A stretch of DNA of 64,000 nt from Arachis hypogaea (lineage: Eukaryota > Streptophyta > Magnoliopsida > Fabales > Fabaceae), in the NCBI RefSeq assembly GCF_003086295.3, contig NC_092053.1, forward strand, positions 115,639,130 through 115,703,129, in the 5' to 3' direction. The notes beneath the pieces were generated by a model that saw only the letters and a program-made list of their open reading frames with translations, made no database searches and was not told the DNA's origin. The first letter of the stretch is position 1, and the number at the start of each line of letters is the position of its first letter. This document shows, one piece after another, positions 22,120 to 34,459 of this stretch. Position numbers and translations under genes: made by a program.

Positions 22120-25100
22120 TTTTTAGCTCTTGGAATATCAGGGGGTTGAGGGGGGATGAGAAGCTTAGAATGATAAAGGACCTAAGAAGAAAGTTTAAGT
22201 TAAACATTTTAGGCCTGGTGGAGACTAAGAGACAGGTAGTGACTAAATTTGATATACCAAAAATTTGGGAAAATAGTTGTGCGGGGTGGGACTTTGTTGA
22301 ATCTAATGGTGCTTCTGGTGGGTTGCTGTTAATGTGGGAAGAGGATTTTTTTAAAATAAGAAATAGTCACAAAGGGGAGAGATGGTTGTGTGTTGAAGGG
22401 GAGTTAGTGAAATATAATTTTCATTGTGCTTTTATTTTGGTATATGGTGCGCATGCTAGAGATGAGAAGCTTGTTGTTTGGGAAGAGTTGAGTTACATAG
22501 CAGGGTTATGCCAGGTTCCCTATTGCTTCATGGGGGACTTTAATGAGATTGTGCAGGTGGAAGAAAGACGGGGCTCTGATAGCTTATCCTTGTCCGCTGA
22601 AGACTTCAAGAACTGGATACAGGATATGGGGGTGGTGGACTTGCCTATTACTGACCACAATTTTACATGGTTCAGAGGGCGATCTTGCAGCCGTATTGAT
22701 AGGGTCCTGGTTAGCCTGGAATGGCTGGAAAAGTTCCCAGAGACTCGGTTACGTGGTGGTCCTAAGGGCTTGTCAGACCATTGTCCAATTATAACGGAAG
22801 TTAGGAGGCAGAGAGATGGGCCGAGGCCATTCAGAAGCCTTGATTCATGGTTTACACATGATGATTTTCTGAGAATGGTTAAGGAGGAATGGAGAGCTCT
22901 AGGTGAGGCACAATTTACAGATAAATTGAAAGCTATGACAGGTCCTCTGGGAAGATGGCATAAAGATAAATTTGGCAATATGGACAGAAAAATCATGAAG
23001 TTTGAGGAAGAGATCAAGAAGATTGATGACTCGGTGGGTGACGGTGTGTATGATGGAACAGTGGAGGCAAGAAGAAAGGCTCTGGTGACTTGCTGTGAGA
23101 AATGGTATGTCAGAAAGGAGCTACATTGGAAGCAGATTTCGCATTCTAGACATGTGAAGGACATTGATAAGAACACGAGGTACTTCCACAACTTAGCCTC
23201 TGCGAGAAGAAGAAACAACAGGATTGATGTGCTACTCATTAATGGTAGGTTGATAAGGAACCAAGCGAGGATTAAGATTGAGATTCGAGACTTCTACAAA
23301 AAGTTGTATCATCAGGAAGAGTCTCCCTTGGTGGGGTTTAGGGACGGCTTGGTGGAAATGATTGGTGAGGATGATGCGTTGGCATTGGAGGTACAACCGA
23401 CTCCAGAGGAGGTTAAAGAAGCAGTGTGGGACTGCGAACTTTCCAAAGCTCCTGGAAGTGATGGGTACAACATAAACTTTATAAAGAGGTGCTGGACTGA
23501 AATTGGCACTGAATTTACGGCGACGGTGTTGGATTTCTTCCTGTCTTCTAAGCTACCGGCGGATGCGAATCTCACTTGGGTGGCGTTGGCCCCTAAGTTT
23601 ACGGGGGCAAAGGAAATCAAAGATCTGAGACCGATCAGTATGGTAGGCTGTGTCTATAAAGTTATTTCGAAAATGCTGGTTAGGAGGATGCGAGCAGTCA
23701 TGCCACGACTAGTAGGTGAGACACAGAGTGCCTTTGTCAAGGGACGGAAGATTCATGATGGAGCGCTTATCGCATGTGAAACTGTTCAATGGATTAAAAT
23801 GAGGAAGAAGGAAGCAGTGATAATGAAACTGGATTTCCAGAAAGCATATGATAGAGTCAAGTGGAGCTTTGGACCTAGTGTTGCAGAAGATGGGCTTTGG
23901 ACGGAGATGGAGGAGTTGGGTTATGGAGTGTGTAAGTACTAGTTCAATGTCAGTGCTGATAAACGGATCGCCATCTAAGCCTTTTAAGATGGAAAGGGGA
24001 TTGCGACAGGGTGATCCTCTATCTCGATTTCTGTTTGTGCTTGTCATTGACGTGCTACATAGGATGCTTGGGGTAGCAGTGAGAAATAGGTGTATCTCGC
24101 CACTACTAGTGGGTAGAGATCAGGTCGAGCTGTCACATCTTCAGTTTGCGGACGATACCATCCTGTTCTGTCCCCCTGAGGAAGAGACCATTAAGAATTA
24201 CAGGAGGATCCTACGTTGTTTTGAGCTCATGTCGGGGTTGAGTATTAATTTTGATAAGTCTAGCCTGATTCCTATTAACTGTGATGATCAGTGGGTGCAG
24301 TGTATGTCTAGAATGCTGGGTTGTAAGATTGCCTCGTTGCTGGTGAAATACTTAGGGATCCCGCTAGGAGCAAACCCGAGGTTGGTGAGGACTTGGAAGC
24401 CCATTATAGAAAAAGTGGAGGAGAAGCTGAGCATCTGGAAAGCCAAAATCCTCAATAGAGCTGGTAAACTGGTGCTTATTAAATCTGTGTTGAATAGCCT
24501 TCCTGTCTATTATTTGAGCTTGTATAAAATGCCAAAGGCTGTGGCAGAGAAACTGATTTCCCTACAGAGAAGGTTTCTTTGGAGTAAGGAGGATGGAAGG
24601 CATGGTATGGTAATGGTCAGGTGGGAGGTGGTGCAAGCTCCCAAAAAACTTGGCGGTTTAGGGGTTGGGGATGCTATGGTGCGTAACTCAGCCCTTCTCT
24701 TGAAGTGGTGGTGGCGGTTTTCAAAGGAGGATTGCCCCTTATGGAAGAAGGTGGTGTGTTCTTGTAACAATCTGAGTCCCAATGTGATGCTATCATCCCA
24801 GGTGTTACCTACTCGGGAGGGGGGACTATCTGCTAAATACAATTCAAGGATCAACAAGTAAGACAGAAGATGATTAATGGGTTGGCTATGGAGATTGGTG
24901 ATGGGAGAGGAACTCGGTTCTGGGAGGATGTATGGTTGCGTGGTGGATCCCTGAAAGACTTATTTCCGAGGCTTTTCTCAGTTTCAAACCAAACAGGATC
25001 CGTTATAGGGGATTGTGGGTTCTGGGATGGGTTAGAGTGGAGATGGAACTTCCAGTGGAGACGAGAGCTTTTCCAATGGAAATTGGAACTAGTGAACCAG

Positions 25101-25716
25101 TTGCATGAAACGTTAAGACTGGTTAAACTTGCATATGACAGAGAGGATAGAGTTGTGTGGAAATTTGATAAACAATGTGTTTTCTACTAACTCCTTTGTG
25201 CAGGAATTGCAGGTGGAAATGCTCCCTGAAGATATAGCAAGTTACAGTTTTACTAAGACAGTTTGGAAAGGTCTAGTCCCGCCACGAGTTGAATTGTTTG
25301 TTTGGTTTGTTTTGATTGGAAGGGTCAATACAAAGGAGAGACTGAGTCGATTGGGAGTAGTTACTCAGGAAGATGTGACATGTGTGTTTTGTAATCAAGG
25401 TGTTGAATATGGTCACCATTTGTTTCTTGGGTGTGAATTTTCTTGGCAGGTTTGGTGTGTTTGGCTGTCCTTTCCTAGAAGACAATGGTCATGCCCAGAG
25501 ACGCTAAAGGAACATTTTCAAAGTTGGACTGAGCTACCAACTAGTAAACAGGAGCGCAAGAGGTGGATGGTATGTTTCTGTGCGATTATATGGAATATTT
25601 GGCTAGAAAGGAATAGAAGGATCTTTCAGAATAAAGGAAGAGGGGTTGAAGAGGTTATACAACAGTCCTTCATGAACTATAAGGAGTGGCTAGGCGTGGA
25701 TCCCTTCTGTTGTTGA
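22116..25716 (+). pseudogene. LINE ORF2 (endonuclease, reverse transcriptase, zf-RVT), frameshifted
   Basis: ORF2 nicks target DNA and primes reverse transcription there. An APE-type endonuclease opens the protein (SSWNIRGLRG, VETKR, GDFNEI, TWFRG and SDHCPI) over about the first 230 residues. Reverse transcriptase follows: KAPGSDGYN, LRPISMVGCVYKVISKML, KLDFQKAYDRVKW, GLRQGDPLS and the catalytic FADDTILF. A C-terminal zf-RVT domain shows LPPRVELFVWF-like sequence and the CVFCNQGVEYGHHLFLGCEF cysteine/histidine cluster. Three frameshifts break it: near 23850-23900, near 24800-24850, and near 25180. The final stop is TGA at 25714-25716. The catalytic residues themselves are kept, which suggests fairly recent decay. 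Confidence 0.9.
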
Positions 25717-25842
25717 TGGCACTGCCGAAGGTGACAGGAGGTATCTATTAGTGTTACATGAGTTTGCTTTAGTCTGTTGACCGTAGTTGGTCTGTTGTCT
25801 TGTGCTCCACTTGTTGTGTTGAGCTTTTACTTTAAAAAAAAA

Positions 25843-25858
25843 ACACTATTTTTTAATT
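25843..25858. repeat. LINE target-site duplication, right copy
   Basis: Identical to 19597-19612, directly after the poly(A) tail. Confidence 0.9.
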
Positions 25859-26475
25859 TTGTAGGTCGATAATGACTGATCCACGATTGAAACTCTATTT
25901 ATTAAGAGTTTATTGCATGCTAGTCAATAAATTACTATACATATAATGTGAGAATCGAACCTCATAATTACTCAACTAATATAAATTGATTAACATCAAT
26001 ATTAATTATTTTTAATATTTTTAACATTAAAAATCATTAATCTTTGATTTTAATTATAATTTTATAAAATATTTATAGTAATAATCATTATATATAATTT
26101 TTTTAATTTTTCAATAAAGCCTTTATATATTTTTATGTATTATTCCATGTAGGCACATAAACATACACTAGTTTATTTCTTAAAAAAAAAGAATAAAAGA
26201 TCAAATGAAAAAAGAAAATAAGAAATTATAAAAAAAATATTATCTAATTAATTTTCATACTCGTACTTATTGTCATCTAAAAAAAAATTCTAGACTCCCT
26301 CACTTACTGTGTTACGGATAAACTATATATTAAAATGAATCGAGATTACTAATTTACTAAGATAAAAAAAAATAGCAAATAATCCTTCTTTGAAGGAAGA
26401 GACGTCCTTAATCTGATATTCTGATGCACAACAACTCTAAAACTATATACTAATTAAAATAAAAACATTTGTTCT
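25859..26475. other. Intergenic, AT-rich
   Basis: I see no gene or repeat structure here beyond homopolymer tracts. Confidence 0.5.
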
Positions 26476-26670
26476 TTAATTCGTTGAGTTAATACTCAAA
26501 ATCGTCCCTGAAAGATACTCCGATCTCCATTTTGGTCTTCGAAAGATAAAATTAATCAAAATCGTCCCTAAAAGATACACGACTTGGTCACGTTAGTCCT
26601 TCCGTCAGTTGGGTGATGACGTGGCGGATGATACCACGTGTCACGATATGATTGGTTGACGTGTCAGGTC

Positions 26671-26698
26671 AGTGACACGTGGCATGCCACGTGTCACT
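26671..26698. repeat. 28-bp perfect palindrome with two G-box cores (left arm)
   Basis: A perfect palindrome centred between 26684 and 26685 contains two ACACGTGGC/GCCACGTGT motifs (CACGTG core). That core is the plant G-box/ABRE bound by bZIP and bHLH factors. Regulatory activity is only a possibility. Confidence 0.8.
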
Positions 26699-27019
26699 TG
26701 ACATGTAAAAAAGTTATTTTTAACCAAAATAGTCCTTGAAAGTTCAGACGTAAGTCATTTTCATCCCTAAAATTTTAAAAAATAATCAAATTAGTCCATA
26801 TATAATTTTTTTTAATTTTTTTTATAATATTAAATTTGAAATATTTTTTAATACTACTAATTTTAATAGAAATGTAATTGACAAACAAAAAATTAGTAAT
26901 GGTATCTTTTCTTCTTAAAAATTGTCAATAAAATTATCTCTCTCCTTTAAATCTTCTCAAAATCTCTCTTATTCTTTTCTATTCTAAAACATTTTTCTTA
27001 CATTATCATATTTTGCTAA

Positions 27020-27039
27020 AATATATATATATATATATA
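27020..27039. repeat. (AT)n microsatellite
   Basis: Ten AT repeats in the left arm of the foldback element; the right arm is shorter at the matching place (near 27645). Confidence 0.85.
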
Positions 27040-27970
27040 CTCAAAATTGAAATGTATGTATTTATTAACCTAAACAAAGTTATATGCTCAAAATCAAAAT
27101 TTATATATTAAAAGAAAAATTATATAATCTATCTCAAACATATGAAACACACAAAATATTAAATATTTTTAACTATATGGAAGTACTAAAGAAAATATTA
27201 ATCTGGTCATAATATATATTCGTTACCAGCGTTAATATCTTAGTTGTCAAATTAGTTTGATTTGAGTCAAATAGATCTATTAAGAGATCCAAATCTTTTT
27301 TTTTTTAAATATTTACAAGAAACAAATATAAAATAGCACAAACGAAATTATTAAACTAATTATGTGATTATCAAATCTAAATTTATAAATGATGTTATTC
27401 AAGGGTCGAAGGAGTGTCATTTTACTTTTTCTAAATAATGAATTTGAAAAGAAATTCAATTTTTCTTATAACTTTCTAAATTTAATTAGTTTCAATTTAT
27501 AATTCTGAAAGATTATATAATTTTTGTGTTTTATATGTTTGAGATAGATTATATAATTTTTTTTTAATACATAAATTTTGATTTTAAGCATATAACTTTG
27601 TTTAGGTTAAGAAATACATACATTTCAATTTTGAGAATATATATTCTAGCAAAATATGATAATGTAAGAAAAAGGTTTTAGAATAGAAAAGAATAAGAGA
27701 GATTTTGAGAAGATTTAAAGGAGAAAGATAATTTTATTGACAAAATTTTTAAGAAAAAAAGATACCATTACTAATTTTTTGTTTGTCAATTACATTTCTA
27801 TTAAAATTAGTAGTATCAAAAAATATTTCAAATTTAATATTATCAAGAAAAAATTAAAAAAAATTATATAAGGACTAATTTGATTATTTTTTAAAATTTT
27901 AGGGATGAAAATGACTTACGTCTGAACTTTCAAGGACTATTTTGATTAAAAATAACTTTTTTACATGTCA

Positions 27971-27998
27971 AGTGACACGTGGCATGCCACGTGTCACT
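27971..27998. repeat. 28-bp perfect palindrome with two G-box cores (right arm)
   Basis: This is the mirror copy of 26671-26698 in the right arm of the foldback element, equally perfect. Confidence 0.8.
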
Positions 27999-28316
27999 GA
28001 ACTGACACGTCAACCAATCATATCGTGACACGTGGCATCACCCGCCACGTCATCACCCAACTGACGGAAGGACTAACGTGACCAAGTCGTGTATCTTTCG
28101 GGGACGATTTTGATTAACTTTATCTTTCGAGGACCAAAATGGAGATCGGGGTATCTTTCAGGGACGATTTTGAGTATTAACTCTTAATTCGTTACATGCA
28201 CAACGTCGTAACACGGAAACTATATACTAATTAGATGGAGTTTGCTTTTCTACGAACCATTTGGCAATCAACTAGAGTTTGCCTTTTTTCAGGATCATTA
28301 CGGCTGCAGCAAAGTC

Positions 28317-30747
28317 TCATTTGGACACTGAGGTCAAGTTTGGAAAAAGCATGACCAGTGCAAAAGATGAGTAAAAATGATCAAAGGTATTCCACATTGG
28401 ATACTCGATGCCTTCAAGATAAAGAAATTGACCAATGTTTTCTTCCCCTTCTTGAAGCAGATTTACTCCATATGCTGACTTTGATGCAGTTGGAGCGTGT
28501 ATAGCTAAATCTTTCAAGAATGTTAATAGCAGTATCACTCTGGGGCGATAAATTTGAACTCTCTAAATCATATATGAACCCATCCAGCGAAAATTTTCTT
28601 TCCTCTAAGCTAGCTGAACTGTGCACCGGACTTAAACCATCTGTGAAACAGAGAATGTCACAAATTGATGATCGAGATGGTCACAAGTCATAACACATAA
28701 TCATACAGTCTGAAAAGTTTTAAGCAAATAAACATGGCTTAATTAGTTAATATATAAGACCCAAGTTTTAAAGAAATATCTGTACAAATTGTGAACCCAG
28801 AATTCAGATAGTAAAGCTCATTCAGAAGGGTTGTAGGTAGGGGTGGCAACAGAGCGGGTAAGGGCGGGTTTTTGCTCTATCCGACCCCGTCCCGCCGTAC
28901 AACAACCCGCATGGAACCCATCCCTCTTCTATCCGCGGGTAGTAAAACGTTGAACCCTAACCCGCTCCTGCGGGTACCCGCCCCGCCCCTATAATTATTA
29001 AAATTCAATAAATAAAATTAAATTTCAAAATTTATATAACCATCATCACATACATAACATAAATTAAAGTAAAAATTTAAATATTATACAATATTATTAA
29101 TCATTTACTAATTATTTTACATATATTATACATATTATATATTAAAATTATATATATTATATATATAGCGGAGCGGGTATTATCTAAACCCGACCTCGCC
29201 TCGCCCCTCCCAAAAACCTGCCCCGCTAAAAACCCGTCCCGAGCGGATAGGGGCGGGATGGGTACCCGTGAGTTCGGGTGGTATTGCCATCCCTAGTTGT
29301 AGGGTACCTGCACAACTCTGAATGCTTCAGAATTTTTAAAGTACAAGAAGAAAGTTAATAAAGAACTGAGCATTAACACTCAGGAAGTCTCTTGTCTTCA
29401 AGGATTGGTCTTTGCCTGTCTTCGATCTCAGCCTCCCATTGCCGGTGCCCTATGTCACCAATTCATAGAAGCTTTAATAAGTTATTCATAAAATCTATTA
29501 GGCTATTAGCAATTAAAACTATGGTGCATGCTTAGGGAAATCATCTAAATTTGACATCAAAGAAAGAAAAGAAAAGAAAAGAGAAAATTTTATCCATAGT
29601 CTGGCTCTTCAAAAATATATTTATGGATATATCCTGCTGTAATAGAAAGTTTAATATCCTGCTGTAATAGACATCTTTTGAAGAGCTTTCAAAAGAAAAT
29701 CACAGATTAGCAGATTAGCACCACATGAACCAAAATACAAATGATTGAATTTCATAAGTGCAATGTAAACACATGTTACACATCAACACAAAAAGGGGGA
29801 TGGGGTGGGGAGAAGAAGAACAAAAAAGCAACAAAAGCTGAAAAAAACAGCATTACAATCTGCATCATGATATCTTCATTTAATCAACTCAGCCATTCTG
29901 ATATGATGAGATGTACCATGATATAAATTACAAAGTAACAACCCCTCTTTTTGAAAAATCTTAGTATCCTAAACATGCTAAAATAAAGATAAAAAATGGC
30001 ATAATGTAAGAAATTATAAAAATCAATACTAAAAAGATTGCCCTAAGATATTACAAGATACGTCATTTTTAAGAGTTCAAAAGGGGTAATTGTTTAGGCT
30101 TCCAATATTCTGAAACAGTGATGCTTGTCAGGACTTGAAGTCTTCAATATTTAATTGTCATAATTGACAAAAAGTTATTTATGATACTCAAATAAAGAAA
30201 AATCCAAGTGCTTGTCTTATATAATGCTTAGAAGCTAGAACAGAATAATTAGCTTTATCCAAGAGAAGAAAACATGATGGAACCAATAACTTAATATAAC
30301 AGAAACAATGAATAAATATTTTTCAAGTTTCAATGAAATATTGTGAAAAATTATAAGTTGTCTCCTAACCTGTAATTTCATTCCACATATCCTTATCCGA
30401 GATACCCTTGTGAGCACCAGATATAACAAAGACAGAACATTCTGATATATGCACGTGACAGGAGACCGCTCATTCATAGTCCTATCGTATCAACTAAATT
30501 AATTGATAAATTCCAAAATTTATCATTCAAAAGTATAGTAAGGGTTAAGGCATTACTTGTGATGTAGAAGAACACCATGCACTCTGTCATTCACCCTAGC
30601 ATGACATAATATGTATCTTGAGTGTTAGAATAAAAAGCAATCAAATGGGAGATTTTCACAAAGAAGGTGAACAAGTCACAATTTTCTTACATCTTTGAAT
30701 TAAAATGATCGCCAGTAAACTCAGAAAGTCCTCCAACAGAATTCTGA
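28317..30747 (-). pseudogene. Non-lysosomal glucosylceramidase (GBA2-type) pseudogene
   Basis: Scattered minus-strand exon remnants follow the order of plant GBA2-type glucosylceramidases, which hydrolyse glucosylceramide. In coding order they are NSVGGLSEFTGDHFNSK (30691-30747), RVHGVLLHHK (30557-30596) and [20 protein letters not shown] (about 30370-30458). Then come RPILEDKRLPE (about 29391-29460) and ERKFSLDGF...[10 protein letters not shown] (about 28510-28650). Last is [20 protein letters not shown] with [18 protein letters not shown] (28317-28500). A frameshift separates the last two, an expected glycan-hydrolase segment after LPE is missing, and a hAT MITE sits between them. Both the 5' end and the catalytic C-terminal part are absent. 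The family call rests on remembered conserved motifs. Confidence 0.8.
28830..29303. mobile_element. hAT-type MITE in GBA2 pseudogene
   Basis: The element is 28838-29295 (458 bp). Its ends are TAGGGGTGGCAA and TTGCCATCCCTA, inverted repeats matching 11 of 12 positions. An 8-bp duplication GTTGTAGG lies at 28830-28837 and 29296-29303. Ends of this form with 8-bp duplications are typical of plant hAT elements. The subterminal 60-120 bp on each side are rich in gcgggt and its complement, giving a long GC-rich stem, with an AT-rich centre. No coding capacity. Confidence 0.9.
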
Positions 30748-33224
30748 CTGCATACATCAACTGTTTACATTAAGCACCCCAACAGAAAGGGCCAAGAATA
30801 GGATAAAACATTAAAACGCCAACAGTGTAATAGTAAATAGTCACCAAAAAAGTTTCACTTACAGTCCATGTTGTTTTTCCAAAATTATTTAACTGCATAA
30901 ATAACATTCATTGCTTATTAGGAGCAACATATGTATCAAATTATAAGTAAAAAAGAAATTGAAGTGACTCTTGCCTACCACAAAAGTAAAAACTGATGAT
31001 GTAATGCAGCAACAAAATAGCTTCAAGTTAAATTAATTTCTTGTAGCTAAATTAGTTTATTGGAATCATAACAAGAATAATGCACTAAATTAAACTAAAG
31101 CGCCAAGTCGAAGACACTCGAGATCATAAAGATTCTACAATGAAACAGAGAGGTGAAGCAAGGAGTTGAGAAAAAATACCTATGGCAAACGTTCTCCAAC
31201 GAAAAATGGCATAAAAAGATTAATGGGAAATCAAAAGAGAAAGAATGGCTTGAACATTACTCAAGCACGAGAACAAAAAATAGATGAAATAAAACAATAA
31301 TGTAGGACAAGTAAAAACTGGCATATTTAATGAACAATTTCAATAAAGAATTCAATGATGGTGGCAATGAATATGAATTACTGATCTCTTCAAGGAGTAG
31401 ATAAACTGTGAATAAGATTCAAACAAGTATTGTGAATCATATTTACTGTGATCAAATAAAACAACTTACATAGAAATTTATTCAATAGTTATATATAGAA
31501 AGTGTACACACTATATAACATAGAAAGATATCATGGAAAATATATAACTTAAATTGATGTTCTATGAATTTGCGTTTACTTTTTTCCTTTGTGGAATGAA
31601 AATAATTTTTTTCTATGAACAACAGATAATTCAATTACATCTTGTCTTCATTTTTTATTTAAGGCTGTCATGATAAATATGATTTTCACGATAAATATGA
31701 ACAACAAGAGTGTTGTTACAAAAGTCGCTTATTGTCGTTCATAAAAAAGAGGCAATAATAACATTAATAAAACAAAATTTTATTACTGGCATCATATAAA
31801 TACAGCACAGCAAGTTAATTGGAGTAATTGTGTAAATACTTAACAAGCTAATTAGTATCAAATACTTTGTCTACAATCTAATTAGTGTCAAACTCTTCTT
31901 ATAATAACTCTCAACTTCAATGACAACCAAATAAAATATAAAAGAGAGATAATCATTAATAAAAGTATAAAATTACCTAAAAATATTTTATAACTAATTT
32001 TTATGGATGAAAATACTTTTAAAAAATTTTACATATCTGTTTAATTAATATCTTTTAAGCTAATAATCTTTTAAAAAGATACATATTTTTTACCAAAAGT
32101 CCCTTCGGCATAGCCATCAAGACTTTAGATAAAATCTAGTTCACCGTCCCCTTCGGCATTGCCATCAAGGCCGGAGAACTAGAAAATCAAATATTATTAA
32201 TAAAAAGATTATGAATCACAATTACATCTATAATGATCGCATATTCCGACATCATTATTTTTTTAAACCTATCTTCCGGTTATTGTTCATTTACAAAACT
32301 AGCTAACAATTAACTGAAACTAAATATTTGCAACCTAATTAAAATCTTTAAACCATTTACATGTTCTTCCTCCTTTAAGCAAATCCTCCATCCATTAAAA
32401 ATCTTGGAATAGGGCACAATTTCTACATTGAAAAACAATTAAAATAGTGTAACTATTATGGATAATAACTTAAAAGAGTTTAAAATAGCCAATTAAATAT
32501 TTTCTATATTAGTGGAAATTGAATTAGATTAACTAATTGAGAATAAAGAAATGACTTACGATGATCAAATTACATCAAAAATGCTTTTTCTTAGCTTTTT
32601 CCCTTCAGCTAATTCTTTTTTATGTAAAAAATATTTCTGAGCATGACTGGAAATTTGACTAGGAGTTTTTGTTATGACATAATATTTTGAAATTCTTGTC
32701 CAGTGTGAACCTTCTTCTTGGTACCCTTTAAGAAATAACCTACCAAAATATGATTTTTGAAATAACTATTAACAAATTTTATACTAAAAATTTTTTAACA
32801 AAAACATAAACTATTTAAAGTAACGATCTTTTTTAGATATCAAACAATTTTTTTTTCTTTTTTGGTTTTCAATCCAACCAGAAACATTATTATGCCAACC
32901 ACGGTCAAAACAAAATAAACAATTAACAAAAAATTACTTTAGAATTCGCTCAAATTGCTCTTTATTGATGCACAAAAATACTAATATATAAAAGCTTTAA
33001 TTAACAAAAGAGCAGTGAAGTGGATCTTACAAAGAAAAGGTGCTAGACTATATATTGTAAACAACATACAATCATCATCGACAAATTAGAGATGTATCTA
33101 AATCAAGGAAGTGCTCTTATATGTTGATACTAGTTGCTTCATTTTTTTTTTGTAAACACCAATATTCAAGTAGATAATAAATAAATAAGAAAGAGGAAAA
33201 AAGAAGTAATATAATAATAAATAC
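30748..33224. other. Intergenic, AT-rich
   Basis: No gene recognised. Two near-identical 23-bp segments with the core CCCTTCGGCAT.GCCATCAAG occur at about 32100-32122 and 32149-32171. On the minus strand both would read as an LDGNAEG/LDGYAEG motif, so they may be a scrap of a coding repeat. Confidence 0.4.
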
Positions 33225-34459
33225 CTATGCTCATCTTCGGTCCAATGATATCCTTTCTTTGTTGGTGCTGCCACCTCTTCAGAGGCGGGCACTACCTCCT
33301 CCTCTGCAGCAGGCACTACCTCCTCGCTGTCATGATAGAAAAAAACAAAATATTTGATAATGAATTTCATGTGAACAAAAATATCTATATATTTGATCAT
33401 CTCCATTTCAAAATATTTTATTTATTCCAAAAACAAATCAAAGGGAAAAAAGTTCAGTGTTTATACGGTTTGTTCATAAAACTCATAAGAAAAAGGAAAT
33501 ATAGAATAAGTAAATAAAAAGAAAGAAAGAATACGAGAAATAAACCTTGCGAAATAAGAAGAGAATGAAAATATTGAGAATACCGACCTGTGATGTTGAT
33601 GATCAGTCGAATAAGGCGGTAATGGCGGTGGTGTTGTTGCATTGATGATAGGGATGGAGAGAGGGTTGTGTTCCGTCATGATGGTCATGTTATCAAATGC
33701 AGCATTGAGAGGAGTGTTTGTAGGATAACCGTTATGAATGGTATTGATGTCGTTCATCAACTTCTGAAAGTGCTCTTGCAGCTGTGCCGGGGTCCTGCCC
33801 GGGAGACAAGCAGCCAAGGCCTCCCAGCGGTTGTTTATAGCATCCTGAAAACAATTGGTAATAACCGACTCAAAGGCTTTGTTCTCCTCCCAAGTCCAGA
33901 GCTGAGATTGAGGTTGAAGTGCTTGATGACCACCGACGTCGGCTATCAGCTCTAACATGTTCCTCATATCCCACTCAGTCTGAGGCTGAGGCTGAAGTGG
34001 TGGATAATCACATGTGTCAGCGAAAAGCTCATCTATCATCTTCACAGCTTCCTCCTCCCGCCGGCGGTTCTCCATAGCTTCCGGCAAACACTCATCAATA
34101 ACCGGCTGAGGTGGTTGATTACCACTCACGTCCATGGCACACAGCTGGGACTGGAGCTGAGGTGGTTGATAACCACCTACATTGGCGGCACAAATCTTGT
34201 TTACTTCCCCATTCCAGACCGACTCAGGCAGAGGCGGAGTCTCAAGCTGAAGCTGCGGTGGTTGATCGGCATACAGGTCTATCATATCCCACGAGTGTAT
34301 CATATCCAACGGATTCATCATTGCAGAATCTGATTCCTCTTCACTCGTATTCCAGACCGACTCAGGCAGAGGCGGAGTCTCAAACTGAAGCTGCGGTGGT
34401 TGATCGGCATGCAGGTCTATCATATCCCACGAGCGTATCATATCCAACGGATTCATCAT
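33225..34459 (-). CDS. DIVARICATA-like MYB/SANT protein, incomplete second repeat
   Basis: Two exons on the minus strand (34459-33588 and 33326-33225) join in frame with GT/AG ends. Residues about 187-237 form a SANT/MYB domain (LWTWEENKAFESVI...WEALAACLPGRTPAQLQEHF), as in the first repeat of DIVARICATA-type transcription factors. Exon 2 encodes an acidic EEVVPA repeat and then KKGYHWTEDEHR, the opening of the second MYB repeat. It stops at a GT donor, where such genes normally continue with the rest of that repeat and the SHAQKYF motif. I cannot find the next exon downstream (below 33225), so the gene is truncated or its last exon is far away. The N-terminus is proline/glutamine-rich and contains a 46-residue tandem duplication. 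The role as a DNA-binding regulator is inferred. Confidence 0.72.

Larger units (their letters stand above)
19613..25842 (+). mobile_element. Full-length L1-type LINE retrotransposon
   Basis: This 6.2-kb non-LTR element has a 5' leader with a GA/GT-rich stretch, two ORFs in the plant L1 layout and a short poly(A) tail at about 25834-25843. A perfect 16-bp duplication of target DNA flanks it. The 5' end is therefore complete, which is unusual because most LINE copies are 5'-truncated. Both ORFs carry disabling mutations, so this copy is now inactive. Confidence 0.93.
26476..28193. mobile_element. Foldback Mutator-like element (non-coding)
   Basis: The element proper is 26486-28183 (1698 bp), with a 10-bp direct duplication TTAATTCGTT at 26476-26485 and 28184-28193. 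Its two arms are inverted copies of each other for roughly 700 bp each, starting GAGTTAATACTCAAAATCG at the left and ending in the reverse complement. A loop of about 330 bp around 27180-27510 separates them. Long terminal inverted repeats plus a 9-11 bp duplication point to a Mutator-like (MULE) foldback. No transposase is encoded, so it would depend on an autonomous relative. Confidence 0.85.

Noticed and set aside
22520..23239. 239-codon minus-strand frame inside LINE ORF2
   Set aside because: It is the antisense shadow of the endonuclease region, with no independent features.
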